DNA of 64,000 bases. Source: Magnetococcales bacterium (lineage in GTDB: Bacteria > Pseudomonadota > Magnetococcia > Magnetococcales > JADFWU01). A model generated the notes under the pieces. That model was not told the origin of the DNA, did no database searches, and saw only the letters and a list, made by a program, of their open reading frames with translations. Positions 18,161 through 28,735 of the stretch are shown in pieces. Positions within the stretch are counted from its first letter, which is position 1, and every line of letters begins with the position of its first letter. Location of the stretch: the NCBI GenBank assembly GCA_015234045.1, contig JADFWU010000012.1, forward strand, positions 1 to 64,000, written 5' to 3'. The translations under genes and the position numbers were made by a program.

Positions 18161-20368
18161 ATGGCGTCCGTTGGCCACCTGTCTGAAGAGACATACAATA
18201 CGATTCTCCAGTCCAGTATATTTCAGGGCCAGAACGCGACACTCATGCGCCATCTCCTTGCCGATGCCAGAGAATGGCACTGCAAAACAGGACAGTTCAT
18301 TGCCCAGGGACATACGCCTCAAGAGATGCTGTTTTTATTGCTCAAAGGCGAGCTGGAAACGATTCCTGTGGATGGGACATCTTTCTTTGAAGCAACACCG
18401 CTGACACCGGGTACCCTGGTGGGCACACCGTCAGCTTGGGATGGCCTGTTATGGTCTGATTCGATCCGCTGCCGGAGCGCTGTCCATGTGGTGAGCATCA
18501 CTCTCTCCTCCTTGCGCGTGGCTGCGCGTGATTATCCTGAACAGCTGGGTCGGATTGCCGAATTTCGCGCTCTGATAGCGGATCAAACACGCCTGAATGG
18601 CGCATTGCAAAATAATGGCACAGCATTGCATCTGGATCAGGACGCAATCCGCGATTTAATCACCATCATGACACTGCGTAGCTATACCGGTGGCAGTACC
18701 ATTTTTCATTATGGTGATCAGGGTGATTCTCTATTGATCGTGGTCAGTGGACGACTTCGGGCCTCACGTATGGGTGAGGATGGACAACGCATTTTGTTCA
18801 ACGATTACGGTCCTGGCTCCAGCGTGGGAGAGTTAAGCGTCATTCTTGAAGTGACCAGACAGGCAGATATCACAGCGGTTCGTGATTCCACTGTCGCGGT
18901 ATTGAATCGGAAATTATTTGCCCGCATTCTGACCAAACATCCTGTTGCCATCAACCAAGCCTTTTCTCGGGTGATTTTTGATCACTTAAAAATCACTGAC
19001 GAGCCGAAACGACGCTACTCCCGCGTCATCACCCTGGTTCCTTTGCAATCAGTCAATCAAAGTCAGGATGTGGTGAGAAATCTGGCTAAAGCGCTTGAGT
19101 TTCATGGATCGGTCAAATACCTCACCCAAGCTCAGGGAGAAGCATTGTTGCCGGAAAAAGGCGGCAACACCCACTTTATTGAAGAGTTGGCCGAGCTGGA
19201 ACAGGCATATGACTATGTTATCCTGGAGGGCAGTCATAAATACTCTCCGTGGACCCGTCAATGCATACGGCAATCGGATCATCTGCTGTTTATCGCTCAT
19301 GCCCTCGCTGACCCAGCACCAACCACTTTGGAACAAAAACTGATCCAGGAACCATGGTACGATCTACTGCACAAAAGTCTGATCCTAATCCACGATCAAG
19401 ACAGTACTTTTCCCGAAAACAGTGCACACTGGTTGGCAGCACGTTCTGTTGAACGTCACTACCATATGCGCCAAGGAGATCATCAAGATTTTCAACGGCT
19501 GGCCCGATTTCTGATCGGCAAGGCCATTGGCCTTGTACTGGGTGGTGGCGGTGCCAGAGGCTTGGCTCATTTGGGACTGTTAAGAGCCATGTCCGAGTTG
19601 GATATTCCGATAGATATGATCGGTGGCAACAGTATTGGTGCCTTGATTGGTGCCAGCCATCTGACCGGCTTTACCGGTGATGAAGTGCTTGAGAATATTA
19701 TCCGTTTTTCCACCAGTGGTCAGCGTCCCGGACTGCCGATTCTATCCTTGATATCCGGCGTACCCATGGCCAGAGCAACCCGAAAGTTTTTCGGACAACG
19801 GCACATTGAGGATCTGTGGATTCCCTATTTCAGCGTCTCTTGCAACCTGAGTCGTGCCGACCTCAAAACCCATGGTTCTGGTCTATTATGGCAAGCGGTA
19901 TTGGCCAGCAACTCACCCGCAGGACTGTTGCCTCCCGTGCCTGATCAAGGTGACCTACTGGTTGATGCCGCTGTACTCAACAACGTACCCGTGGATGTAA
20001 TGCGACAGCGCTTGGGAGAGGGCCAAATCATTGCCATTGATGTCAATATCCGTGATGAGTTGACTGTTGATCCCACAGCGACCCAACTCTCCGGCTGGCA
20101 GGTACTCAACGAGCGGTTCAACCCACTGAACAAAGCATCCTCACGAACACCGGGCATTATGGATATCATCACCCGCACCAGTATCATCGGTGCCGTGGCC
20201 CAACAGACCAAAACCCGTCAACTGGCGGATCTCTACCTCCAACCGCCGGTATCCGAGTACCCACTGTTTGGATTCCGCCATGGTGCCGATATTGTCGCTG
20301 CGGGATACCGCTACGGACTCAAAAAACTCTCTGCATGGTGGCAGGAACAAAACAGCACATCACTCTGA
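18161..20368 (+). CDS. NTE-type patatin-like phospholipase with N-terminal cyclic-nucleotide-binding-like domains
   Basis: The order is that of neuropathy-target-esterase-like bacterial proteins. A degenerate cNMP-binding-like domain comes first (about 15-150), then a clearer one (about 165-285, with GDQGDSLLIVVSGRLRA and GPGSSVGELSVI). A Rossmann-like linker follows (about 295-440), then a patatin domain with oxyanion loop GGGGARG near 461, nucleophile S491 in GNSIG and catalytic D602 in VDAAVLNNVP. Expected activity is lysophospholipase or serine esterase, probably at the inner membrane. I chose ATG 18161 (AAAGG eleven bases before) over an upstream TTG at 18131. The 3' end overlaps the convergent radical SAM gene by nine bases. 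Confidence 0.88.
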   Translation: MASVGHLSEETYNTILQSSIFQGQNATLMRHLLADAREWHCKTGQFIAQGHTPQEMLFLLLKGELETIPVDGTSFFEATPLTPGTLVGTPSAWDGLLWSDSIRCRSAVHVVSITLSSLRVAARDYPEQLGRIAEFRALIADQTRLNGALQNNGTALHLDQDAIRDLITIMTLRSYTGGSTIFHYGDQGDSLLIVVSGRLRASRMGEDGQRILFNDYGPGSSVGELSVILEVTRQADITAVRDSTVAVLNRKLFARILTKHPVAINQAFSRVIFDHLKITDEPKRRYSRVITLVPLQSVNQSQDVVRNLAKALEFHGSVKYLTQAQGEALLPEKGGNTHFIEELAELEQAYDYVILEGSHKYSPWTRQCIRQSDHLLFIAHALADPAPTTLEQKLIQEPWYDLLHKSLILIHDQDSTFPENSAHWLAARSVERHYHMRQGDHQDFQRLARFLIGKAIGLVLGGGGARGLAHLGLLRAMSELDIPIDMIGGNSIGALIGASHLTGFTGDEVLENIIRFSTSGQRPGLPILSLISGVPMARATRKFFGQRHIEDLWIPYFSVSCNLSRADLKTHGSGLLWQAVLASNSPAGLLPPVPDQGDLLVDAAVLNNVPVDVMRQRLGEGQIIAIDVNIRDELTVDPTATQLSGWQVLNERFNPLNKASSRTPGIMDIITRTSIIGAVAQQTKTRQLADLYLQPPVSEYPLFGFRHGADIVAAGYRYGLKKLSAWWQEQNSTSL

Positions 20369-22051
20369 CGATTTACCTTCATCTTCTGGTACGGACACCA
20401 TCGCTGGATCATCAATAACACCACCCATCCACACCTGTATCCGCGCTTGCAGCAAAAGCAGATGAAGATAGACAAAACGACCACCCCAACCGCCTAGCTG
20501 AATTTTAACAATCTCCCATACACGACGAGGATAAAAACGCCAAATTGATTCAATAGGCAAACCAGGACGTCGATCAGTACGCACCTTATGACGCCATATC
20601 CCCCCTTCCAAAGGGGATAACCTCTCCAGCGGAATCGAACCACTAAAAAGCAGCTGCAAGCCAAAAATCTCTTTTATCGGTAAACCAGAAACTAATGCCC
20701 GCCGAAATACCCGCCGTATGAATCGTCCTGAAAATAACCAAGACCAAGCATCGTTATACAACTGTTCCCAAACCTGTTCCGACATGTTGGGATGTGGTGT
20801 CAGTGCATGAATGCCATCATAAAAATTGAAATCAGGGTTAAGCGGTACACCCTCAGCCAACATGCGCTGATGATTGATAGAACCAGGTAACGGCGTGAGG
20901 ATGGATAGATGTAATGAATCAATCGCCAGTTCATTCTGAAGTGTCTGCATATCCTCAGCGACAGTTTCGGGGGTGTCGTGATGCATGCCGATGATATATC
21001 CACCATAGACCATGATGCCGACCCGTTTCCAAGCCAAAGCCATATCGCGCAGATCATCTATGGCACAAGTACGCTTGTTATCCTCAGTGAGATTGCCGTC
21101 CCGAACTGACTCAATACCGATGAATACGCGGGAACAACCTGCCCGGCGTGCGCCCTCTACAAAACCAGAGAGTTTATGGGCTCTGGTATCAATCTGCATA
21201 AAGAAATCAATGGACAAGCCCTCCTCTTCCCGTAGCTTTGCAAGGATCTGGAATAACACACGCCATTGTGGATTTCTGGATAGATTATCATCCACCAACG
21301 TAAAACGGATCACACCGGATTTGGCACACTGGCGAAAGTGCTCGGCAGTCTCTTCAGCAGAATGAGAGCGATATTTGTTTCCGAACACGTTAATAATACA
21401 ACAAAATGTACATTTATACGGACAACCGCGTCCCAACTCCACACCTGCAACAGGCGTAGCCATACGCTTGACCAATGTGTGATCCAGATAAGGCGGCGCT
21501 GCACCCAACAGATCAGGCAGATGGTCCAAACGGTTATAGAGAGGTTTGATCTGATCCAGCCAGATATCATCCAGCAATTGCTCGGCAAAGCCTTCCAACT
21601 CTCCGGCAAACAGAGAGGCACCCACATCACGCGCGGATTGCAAACAGGGACTCCAATCAGGCGTTGTACTCAAACAAGCACTGACGTGAAACCCACCGAT
21701 CATCACAGGAATCTGTTGTTTGATAAACAGATCCGCCAGATCCACTGCTCTGGGATAATGTGCCGAAAGCACGCCTACCATCATGACCAAAGAACGATCC
21801 GCCTGCTGTAACCATTGGATCAATTTATCCCGATTGATCAGCTCACAGCTTTCATCAATGGGCCAAATCTCCATAGTCACACTGGCATCCAAATCGCGCT
21901 TCCCAGCTGCATCCCGTAACAATCCCTGAATGGCTGACAGGGTATAATTGGTGTTGAACACCCGCCAAAATTGAATGACATATCCCTCATCATCATAGCT
22001 GGCAGGTTGGATCATTACGATTCGCAAAGAAGAGGGGAACGGCTTATTCAT
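20360..22051 (-). CDS. B12-binding domain radical SAM protein
   Basis: The protein has an N-terminal cobalamin-binding-like domain (about 10-190, with LADLFIKQQIPVMIGGFHVSA), then a radical SAM core with GCPYKCTFCC (CxxxCxxC) near residue 209. It also has the VDDNLSRNPQWRVLF and YGGYIIGMHHDTPETV segments. The C-terminal 130 residues are less conserved. Such enzymes methylate or rearrange unactivated carbons in lipid, hopanoid or natural-product pathways. The frame extends to a TTG at 22135, but ATG 22051 precedes the domain sensibly and leaves a 107-base divergent promoter region to the VTT gene. Neighbourhood with an NRPS makes a tailoring role possible. Confidence 0.83.
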   Translation of the reverse strand: MNKPFPSSLRIVMIQPASYDDEGYVIQFWRVFNTNYTLSAIQGLLRDAAGKRDLDASVTMEIWPIDESCELINRDKLIQWLQQADRSLVMMVGVLSAHYPRAVDLADLFIKQQIPVMIGGFHVSACLSTTPDWSPCLQSARDVGASLFAGELEGFAEQLLDDIWLDQIKPLYNRLDHLPDLLGAAPPYLDHTLVKRMATPVAGVELGRGCPYKCTFCCIINVFGNKYRSHSAEETAEHFRQCAKSGVIRFTLVDDNLSRNPQWRVLFQILAKLREEEGLSIDFFMQIDTRAHKLSGFVEGARRAGCSRVFIGIESVRDGNLTEDNKRTCAIDDLRDMALAWKRVGIMVYGGYIIGMHHDTPETVAEDMQTLQNELAIDSLHLSILTPLPGSINHQRMLAEGVPLNPDFNFYDGIHALTPHPNMSEQVWEQLYNDAWSWLFSGRFIRRVFRRALVSGLPIKEIFGLQLLFSGSIPLERLSPLEGGIWRHKVRTDRRPGLPIESIWRFYPRRVWEIVKIQLGGWGGRFVYLHLLLLQARIQVWMGGVIDDPAMVSVPEDEGKSSE

Positions 22052-22158
22052 GAATAAAGTTCGCAACCAAGAAGTTTGCCAAGAGTGATTATGGCAGTGT
22101 TTAATATTTCGCAAGAATGACGAGCCTATGTTCAATTTTTATTTGGAACAACTATATC

Positions 22159-22809
22159 ATGGAAATCGGTAAAATCGGCGCAAAGCATTTCAGTGGTGCC
22201 ATTGTTGTTGGTATTTTTATTGGTATTCTAATGATTGATCAGAGCCTTTTAAGCCGTATCACTACTGAGCTTGGCATTTTCGGGCCGATCTTTCTCATAC
22301 TGTTTCTAACACTGACCCAGATTTTAGCCCCATTGCCTGGCGCACCGGGTATTCTTCTGTCCATCTCACTATACGGCTTCCACTGGGCAACCGTCATGCT
22401 GATGATATCATGCGCGATCAGTGCGGTGGTTAATTTTCTCCTGGCACGTCGGTTTGGTCGGCCATTGGTGGAACGTCTGCTCGGTAGTGAGCGCATGACC
22501 ACCGTTGACCGTCTGGTACAATCCGATGAACGCACTCTACTGCTTTTTTCTCGTGCATTCGGCTTTGCCTTCTTCGATCTGGTCAGTTATGCCATTGGTC
22601 TGACCAAAATCCCATTCCAGAGATATATCCTCTATACCGTACTCTTTTCCCTGCCACCACTGGCTATTCAGTATTTTCTATTCAAAGACATGGATTTTCA
22701 AAGCCCGTCAGGTCTGATCTTTTTCATGGTCTCAGTTATTGGCACAGGCGGTATTATTGCCTGGTTTTTCCTGCGTATTCTGAAGGCTAAAACCGAGAAT
22801 CAGAACTGA
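22159..22809 (+). CDS. VTT/DedA-TVP38-like integral membrane protein
   Basis: About 216 residues with five or six hydrophobic segments. The central region reads NFLLARRFGRPLVERLL, then LLLFSRAFGFAFFDLVSYAIG, a pattern of the SNARE-associated/VTT (DedA, TVP38) proteins linked to lipid scrambling and membrane homeostasis. The frame can start at ATG 22117, but ATG 22159 has a GGAA stretch before it and does not intrude on the divergent gene; the choice is uncertain. It ends 28 bases from the convergent NRPS gene. Function beyond family level cannot be said. Confidence 0.7.
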   Translation: MEIGKIGAKHFSGAIVVGIFIGILMIDQSLLSRITTELGIFGPIFLILFLTLTQILAPLPGAPGILLSISLYGFHWATVMLMISCAISAVVNFLLARRFGRPLVERLLGSERMTTVDRLVQSDERTLLLFSRAFGFAFFDLVSYAIGLTKIPFQRYILYTVLFSLPPLAIQYFLFKDMDFQSPSGLIFFMVSVIGTGGIIAWFFLRILKAKTENQN

Positions 22810-22837
22810 GTCTTTTGATCGCTTCCACTCCTAGCTG

Positions 22838-25800
22838 TCAGCCCTTACGATCCAAACAATGCCGTACGCTTTGCACCAACTTTTGCAGATATTTTCCACG
22901 GGTCATGCCTGCATGTCCACCCATGACATCCTTGATCACAAGTCCCTGAGGAAAATAGCGCTGTCGCCGTCCAAACATCCGCCAGGACCAACCGGACATA
23001 GGCGTACCTTGTATCAATATTGCCAAACCTGGATAGGGCTGATGGGCGGATTGATTCAAGGCCCGCAACTGGATCTGTAGCCCTGAATCCCCAAAACGCC
23101 GGGTTAAATGGAATCGACGTCCGGTCATTTTGACCATCGCACTGATCAAACGATAACCCCAATAATAAACCGGAATCAGGGTGGGATAGATGGTATCCAA
23201 CAAGATAGGCGGCCCTGGCTTCATCCCCTGTTCAGTAAGCAGCTGTCCCACAAACAAAGCGGCCGATCCGCCAATGGAATAACCACCGATATGAATCTCC
23301 TGTTCGGTAGTGAATTGACGAATACAGCGCACATAACGAACCGCCAACTGAGCCATGGAAGGTGGCCCATCCTCATCAGAATAACAACCCGGCGGTTGGA
23401 GCAGAAAAAAAGGATATTGAGGGCCGAGCGCCTCTGCAATACGTCCCAATCTTTGCCGGTCTCCCAAAGCGGATGCAATACAAAAAAAGGGAGGGTTCTG
23501 CTTGATTCCCGGCAATATGGGATTCAACACCATGCAGGTGACTTCATCAATCAGCCCCTGCCCGTCTGTCTGAGCCGAGGCGCTACTGAGTGAACCTTGC
23601 TGTTGCGCCTGGATAATCTGTCCGATAGCCGCGATGGTAGGTTGTTGAAAAAGCGCCCGTAGCGGCAACGTAACCGCGTATTTTTTCTCCATCTCCGCCA
23701 TCAAGGTGAGAGCGGATAAAGAGTCACCACCCAGGGTGAAAAAATCGTCATGAACACTGATTTTTTCTTGGGACAGCACCCCTTCCCAAAGAGCCAGCAA
23801 CTCCTTTTCCAAAAGCGTATCAGGCGGAACAATCTGGCGTGAGACGGCCTTACTAATTTGCGGTTTGGGCAGTTGAGTGTAATCCACTTTGCCGTTGTCA
23901 CTCAGAGGTAAAGTTTCTACGATTTGAATAACGGAAGGAATCATATAATCCGGCAAACGCTTGCGTAAAAAATGGCGCAATGCTTTCTCTGAGAGTATGA
24001 GAGAATCTACAGCATCTTGGATCACATAGGCTGCCAACACCTCACCGTTTCCTTGATTTTCAGGCAATGGAAACAGCTGTACAGCGACCAACTGCACCGC
24101 AGGATGCTGAATCAAAACCGACTCGATCTCTTCCAGCTCAATACGATACCCACGCAACTTGACCTGTCGATCCATACGTCCCAGAAACAACAATTGACCA
24201 TCCGCTCGCCATTGCCCACGATCACCAGTGCGATACATGCGCGCACCGGCAACAGGGCTGAAGGGATCAGCAACAAACTGCTTTTCTGTCAACTCAGGAT
24301 GATTCAAATACCCTTTTGCCAACGCCGAACCACCAATATGTATCTGCCCGGATTTACCAATAGGAACCACCTGCCCTGCCCGGTCCAACACATAAATTCG
24401 ACTATGATCAAGGGGTTTTCCCAACGGAAGATAGCCCGTTTCCAAACTTGGATCACCAGCCCAACAGGTGGCTAGAATGGTTGCCTCGGTAGGTCCGTAG
24501 AAGTTTAATAGACGACAGTTCAACCCCTGTTGAACCTGTGTAGCCAGCGCAGCAGATAGCGCCTCACCACCACTGGTTACGATGCGCAATGCCTCCAATT
24601 TACAAGCTTCGGCACCTTTTACAAAACCATCCAACATAGCAGGAACAAGGGATAAAATCGTAATCCTATGCGCTTCAGCCAATGTTGCCAAAACCTGGGG
24701 CGTTTGCCGCCCTGCTGGAGGCAACACCAGACACGCACCAATACTCAATGGCAGAAAAATTTCATGGGCTGCCGGATCAAATCCCAAGCGGAAAAACTGC
24801 AACACACGATCCGCAGCGCTGATTTGCACTGTTTCTGCCATCCAAGCCAGCCGACAAGCCAAAGCCCAATGTCCAACCATCACACCCTTTGGCTGACCGG
24901 TCGTGCCCGAAGTATGGATCACATAAGCTAACGTATCACGCGCTTCAGAGAGTGGCGGATCGCTTTCAAACCCTTCCAACTCAAGCCCCTCAGGCCAGAA
25001 CGGGAATGCTGATTTCAACACAATGCACTTACAAGATAGCCCTTGCAGCAAAGCCGCCTCTTCCTCAGAGGTGATCAGTAACGCAACACCAGCAGTTTCA
25101 CACATCGCTTTGATACGCGCTGGTGGATGTTCTGGATCAAGGGGCAGATAACCGCCTCGCGCCTTGAGGATAGCCAATACCGCAACAATCATGGCGGGTG
25201 AACGATGAATACAAATCCCTACCGCGCTGTTCGATCTCACACCCAATTCGATAAGGTGGTGCGCCAATTGATTGGCCGAGCGGTTTAAATCTCCATAATC
25301 CATTGAATGATCTGCCCAACGGAGCGCTTCAGCATGTGGTGTCAGCTGTGCTTGATGCTCAAACGCTTGATGGACCGGCATCCATGATGAGACATGCGCG
25401 CCCTCTATTGCGGGATTGAAGCCTGAAACAATCTGTTCTTTCTGAGCTGGTGGCAGAAAATCCAACCGTCCCATAGGTCGCTCGGGATGAGCCATAACCG
25501 CATCAAGTAAATGCCTGGCCCGCTCTACCATCAAAGAGCGCTCTTCGGTTGGAACACGATCACGATTGAATTCAAACAGCAGTTGAATATCCTCATCAGG
25601 ATGGTTTTCCAGAATAGTAACCAACAGAGCATGAGAGCCCAATCCAGAAAATATTCTACTGGAATGGGCAGGGATTCCGTTGAAATCGGTGGTCAGATCC
25701 CATTTATCATGGGTCAAAACGACATCAAACAGGCGTTTCTCTCCACCGGCAAGCCCTGTCATACGGGCGATTTCACCAACGGGAAAGCGTTTATGGCGGA

Positions 25801-26743
25801 AACTTTTCCGCATCTGTTGGATCACGTCGGTTAATAGCTGTTCAAAAGTCTGTTCAGGATTCCAAGTTAGGCGTATAGGATTGAGATCTACCAACATTCC
25901 GGGCGTATTGCGTAACAAACCGCTGCGGTGATGCACGGGGATGCCGATGACCACCTCTCCTTCTTGATCGGATGCCATGAGCAGAGGAACCAGCAATCCC
26001 AGGAAAAGGTGATACGGAACACCTTGGTACTGCTTGCTCCATTTTATAATTTGGTTAAACCTATCGCGAGAAAAACGCAAGGAGAGCGTCTGTACCGGAC
26101 TGGGACACCCTGACTGACCGGGAAACAGAGCTGATACTGGTCGGTCAAACATCGTTTGCCAATAGTCCCGATCTCTGGCAAAAGCCGCTGACTGACGATA
26201 TGTGCGTTCTGAAGCCAGATAATCCAGATAAGAGGCCCCATTGTGTTGCGGTGGCGCTATTCCTTCCGATAGATAAGAGTAAATCTCGGCCCAGCGCCTG
26301 AGCAGCACTGCGGTTGAAAAGCCATCGCAAATCACATGATGGTATTTGTGGGAAAAAATGCTATACGCATCACCAACACGCGCCAGTCTGAACTGAAACA
26401 ACAGGGTATCATCCAGAGGAAAAGGGCGTGAGAAGCGCTCAACGATCCAGGCCATAGCCTGCTCTTTTTGTGCGGCGGTAAAAGACTTTATTTCCAGCTG
26501 TGGTTTTGGATCAGCATGCCAGATCTGTACAGGTGCCGCGCCTCTGGCTGAAGGAATCAGGCGCAGTGCATCCGTTTCTCTGACCAGCTGTATCAGGGCC
26601 TGTTGCAGCAAAGCAGGATCTAATCCCAGTGCAATTTGTCCGAAGCCACCGACAACAAGGTGATGGGAATCAACACAAAGCAGCTGATCCAACCACAGGT
26701 CCCGTTGATTGGCGGCCAGCGCGTAAGTGTGATCCTGATCCAT
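22838..26743 (-). CDS. Single-module non-ribosomal peptide synthetase (C-A-T-TE)
   Basis: About 1301 residues make one complete module. A condensation domain (about 1-430) has the catalytic HHVICDG near 134. An adenylation domain (about 455-960) has HTSGTTGQPKGV near 606, FYGPTEATI and YRTGDRG. A carrier domain has the phosphopantetheine Ser in LGGDSLSAL near 1005. A thioesterase has GYSIGG near 1151, a candidate Asp in LLDTIYP and a C-terminal GHAG. The segment FDPAAHEIF sits where the first specificity-pocket residues are read (D, P, H), an unusual start of a code, so I do not predict the amino acid. ATG 26743 is preferred because the upstream extension to 26848 does not belong to the C domain. 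With one module and its own TE, the product may be an N-acyl amino acid or a dipeptide-like compound. Confidence 0.92.
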   Translation of the reverse strand: MDQDHTYALAANQRDLWLDQLLCVDSHHLVVGGFGQIALGLDPALLQQALIQLVRETDALRLIPSARGAAPVQIWHADPKPQLEIKSFTAAQKEQAMAWIVERFSRPFPLDDTLLFQFRLARVGDAYSIFSHKYHHVICDGFSTAVLLRRWAEIYSYLSEGIAPPQHNGASYLDYLASERTYRQSAAFARDRDYWQTMFDRPVSALFPGQSGCPSPVQTLSLRFSRDRFNQIIKWSKQYQGVPYHLFLGLLVPLLMASDQEGEVVIGIPVHHRSGLLRNTPGMLVDLNPIRLTWNPEQTFEQLLTDVIQQMRKSFRHKRFPVGEIARMTGLAGGEKRLFDVVLTHDKWDLTTDFNGIPAHSSRIFSGLGSHALLVTILENHPDEDIQLLFEFNRDRVPTEERSLMVERARHLLDAVMAHPERPMGRLDFLPPAQKEQIVSGFNPAIEGAHVSSWMPVHQAFEHQAQLTPHAEALRWADHSMDYGDLNRSANQLAHHLIELGVRSNSAVGICIHRSPAMIVAVLAILKARGGYLPLDPEHPPARIKAMCETAGVALLITSEEEAALLQGLSCKCIVLKSAFPFWPEGLELEGFESDPPLSEARDTLAYVIHTSGTTGQPKGVMVGHWALACRLAWMAETVQISAADRVLQFFRLGFDPAAHEIFLPLSIGACLVLPPAGRQTPQVLATLAEAHRITILSLVPAMLDGFVKGAEACKLEALRIVTSGGEALSAALATQVQQGLNCRLLNFYGPTEATILATCWAGDPSLETGYLPLGKPLDHSRIYVLDRAGQVVPIGKSGQIHIGGSALAKGYLNHPELTEKQFVADPFSPVAGARMYRTGDRGQWRADGQLLFLGRMDRQVKLRGYRIELEEIESVLIQHPAVQLVAVQLFPLPENQGNGEVLAAYVIQDAVDSLILSEKALRHFLRKRLPDYMIPSVIQIVETLPLSDNGKVDYTQLPKPQISKAVSRQIVPPDTLLEKELLALWEGVLSQEKISVHDDFFTLGGDSLSALTLMAEMEKKYAVTLPLRALFQQPTIAAIGQIIQAQQQGSLSSASAQTDGQGLIDEVTCMVLNPILPGIKQNPPFFCIASALGDRQRLGRIAEALGPQYPFFLLQPPGCYSDEDGPPSMAQLAVRYVRCIRQFTTEQEIHIGGYSIGGSAALFVGQLLTEQGMKPGPPILLDTIYPTLIPVYYWGYRLISAMVKMTGRRFHLTRRFGDSGLQIQLRALNQSAHQPYPGLAILIQGTPMSGWSWRMFGRRQRYFPQGLVIKDVMGGHAGMTRGKYLQKLVQSVRHCLDRKG

Positions 26744-26992
26744 GTAGAATTCTAATATCAGAGAGGAAAATGGAATGCGCCATCCACAGCGTATTGTTGG
26801 GCAGTGCCGCGTTACGCATGCTCGACCCGTTTCATATGCAGAATACAACCACGCACTCTACCACGGGCACCAACACAACGGCAAGTTCATCAGACACATA
26901 ATATGGAAGTATTTCCAATGGTTATGTACCATACACATCAACAGAGACATGGTAAATTACCGGAGTTTATCTCTCTTAGGAATATCTATAAC

Positions 26993-28561
26993 TCACAAAT
27001 AGCCTTCAACGGGCAGCACATCAGGATACGCATTACGCAACCCAGCAAAATCATCAAACCCGGCCAGTTCGCGCAGCAGTTCGATAATACCCATTACAGA
27101 CGGGCCCATGCGGGCTCCCATGGCCACTTTGAGAAAACCAGGGCTACTGCCATCTGATCGTTTATCATTATGAACGATGACGCACTCGGCTCGATGGTGT
27201 CGAAAGCCAAAGCTGGTGCCTAGTTGGAAAGAGAGTCCTCTCTGTTGGGTCTGATCCACCAGTACGCCTTGTAGAAAAGCCAGATTGTCCAAGCTATCCT
27301 GACCAGCAGCAAAATGTAATAGAATAAAGGGTGACTCTGCCCATCTGAAATGGCTCTTTCTAGTCAACGCAGGATGGGCAATATGGTGAAATAATTTGCC
27401 TTGATCCGATACCAAAGCAAGCGCCACACGGCGGTTGTTATCAAGGACTGCTTGGGTATGGGTATCGAATCGGTCCCAATTGAAAACCCATGGCACATCC
27501 AGCAGTGCCATTTCATCAAAGGATAGCGCACTACCCAACAGTTTTCGGATGCCACGAAGGCGTCGGAAAAACCGTTTGGCCGACGGTGTATCAGCACTAC
27601 TATCATTATGTGGCGTGTGTATAGCGATTATGCCCGCACTGGCAAGCTCAAGCCCAACTTGATCCAACTTAAGCGCTGAACGCACTTCCAAGGCGATTTG
27701 AGGTGGATTGAATTTAACCGCATCAATCAGATCTGCCATACTGAATGTCGATCCGATCAATGTTGAGTCCACCACTAAAATCCATGGTCGATTGGCAGGA
27801 CGATTACGCGCAGCGCGTACCAATTGTATCGGATCAAGCAGAGTCTGTTGTCTGTCATAACGCACCGGCTCTACAAAAAGCACATCACTGATGCCTTGCC
27901 GGAATCGATTGAACAACTCACGCTGATTCTTGATTCGTTTCCAGGTCAGACCTTTTGGTTGTAAATATCGAAACAAACGTATTGTTTCCAAATAGTTGCC
28001 ATACATATCCAAGCGCAACGTCGTCTGATTTTCACCCTGAAAATAATAGGGTAGAACCGTTAACAAACTGGAAATTGCACCCATTCCTGAACCGAATACG
28101 ATATGCTGGGTGTACCAATTTTTTACGTCTGGATAATTACGATTACAACGACTCTCCAACCGGACTGGTGCAATGACTCGTTCGTAGAGAAAGTTGAATC
28201 CTTTGCTCACTGGCATTGCGGATCTATCCGAATCCAAGGCCGGTGACTTTAGCGAGTGATCCGCGATATCGTGAGCAAAGTTCATCCAATGTTTGCGTAA
28301 AGCCATGGCAAGCGTTTCAAGCCGCCGCTCACCACTGAGACACTCAAGGTCGGGATCAGCCAACAGTTCGATCAATTGTGTATGCCACGGCAATAATGCA
28401 GAAGCGAGCGCACCATTATAGGCGATCAGTTGATTCGCCAATGCACGCAGATAACGCCCCTCTGCCAAACACGGTTGCGTTTCTGATGAATTCGCGGTCT
28501 CATCTGTTGACTGTTCGCGTCTAAACGCCTTATTTGAGATTGAATGTATCGTTATTTTCAT
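26993..28561 (-). CDS. PLP-dependent enzyme of the Cys/Met-metabolism fold
   Basis: The 522-residue protein has features of fold-type I PLP enzymes near the cystathionine synthase/lyase group. These are a cofactor-phosphate loop in FGSGMGAISSLL, the Asp of WILVVDSTLIGSTF, and a candidate Schiff-base Lys in VRSALKLDQVG near residue 296. It is longer than typical family members (about 400) because of an N-terminal helical region of about 130 residues. It is transcribed with and upstream of the NRPS (249 bases apart on the same strand), so it may make or modify an amino acid for that synthetase. Substrate unknown. Confidence 0.72.
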   Translation of the reverse strand: MKITIHSISNKAFRREQSTDETANSSETQPCLAEGRYLRALANQLIAYNGALASALLPWHTQLIELLADPDLECLSGERRLETLAMALRKHWMNFAHDIADHSLKSPALDSDRSAMPVSKGFNFLYERVIAPVRLESRCNRNYPDVKNWYTQHIVFGSGMGAISSLLTVLPYYFQGENQTTLRLDMYGNYLETIRLFRYLQPKGLTWKRIKNQRELFNRFRQGISDVLFVEPVRYDRQQTLLDPIQLVRAARNRPANRPWILVVDSTLIGSTFSMADLIDAVKFNPPQIALEVRSALKLDQVGLELASAGIIAIHTPHNDSSADTPSAKRFFRRLRGIRKLLGSALSFDEMALLDVPWVFNWDRFDTHTQAVLDNNRRVALALVSDQGKLFHHIAHPALTRKSHFRWAESPFILLHFAAGQDSLDNLAFLQGVLVDQTQQRGLSFQLGTSFGFRHHRAECVIVHNDKRSDGSSPGFLKVAMGARMGPSVMGIIELLRELAGFDDFAGLRNAYPDVLPVEGYL

Positions 28562-28735
28562 TCTGGGCTATGGCTAAATGTCTCTTGAATTTAAAAGGGC
28601 ATGTTGCACCATATCCCCCCCAGAAAGCACATTAGATCATACTTTATCTCGAATTTCTTCTTTTTCCTCTTCGCCTTGATGAAACCCTATGAAACTTCAG
28701 GAAATTAATTTAAATCTATTCAGGATCAACAAGAT

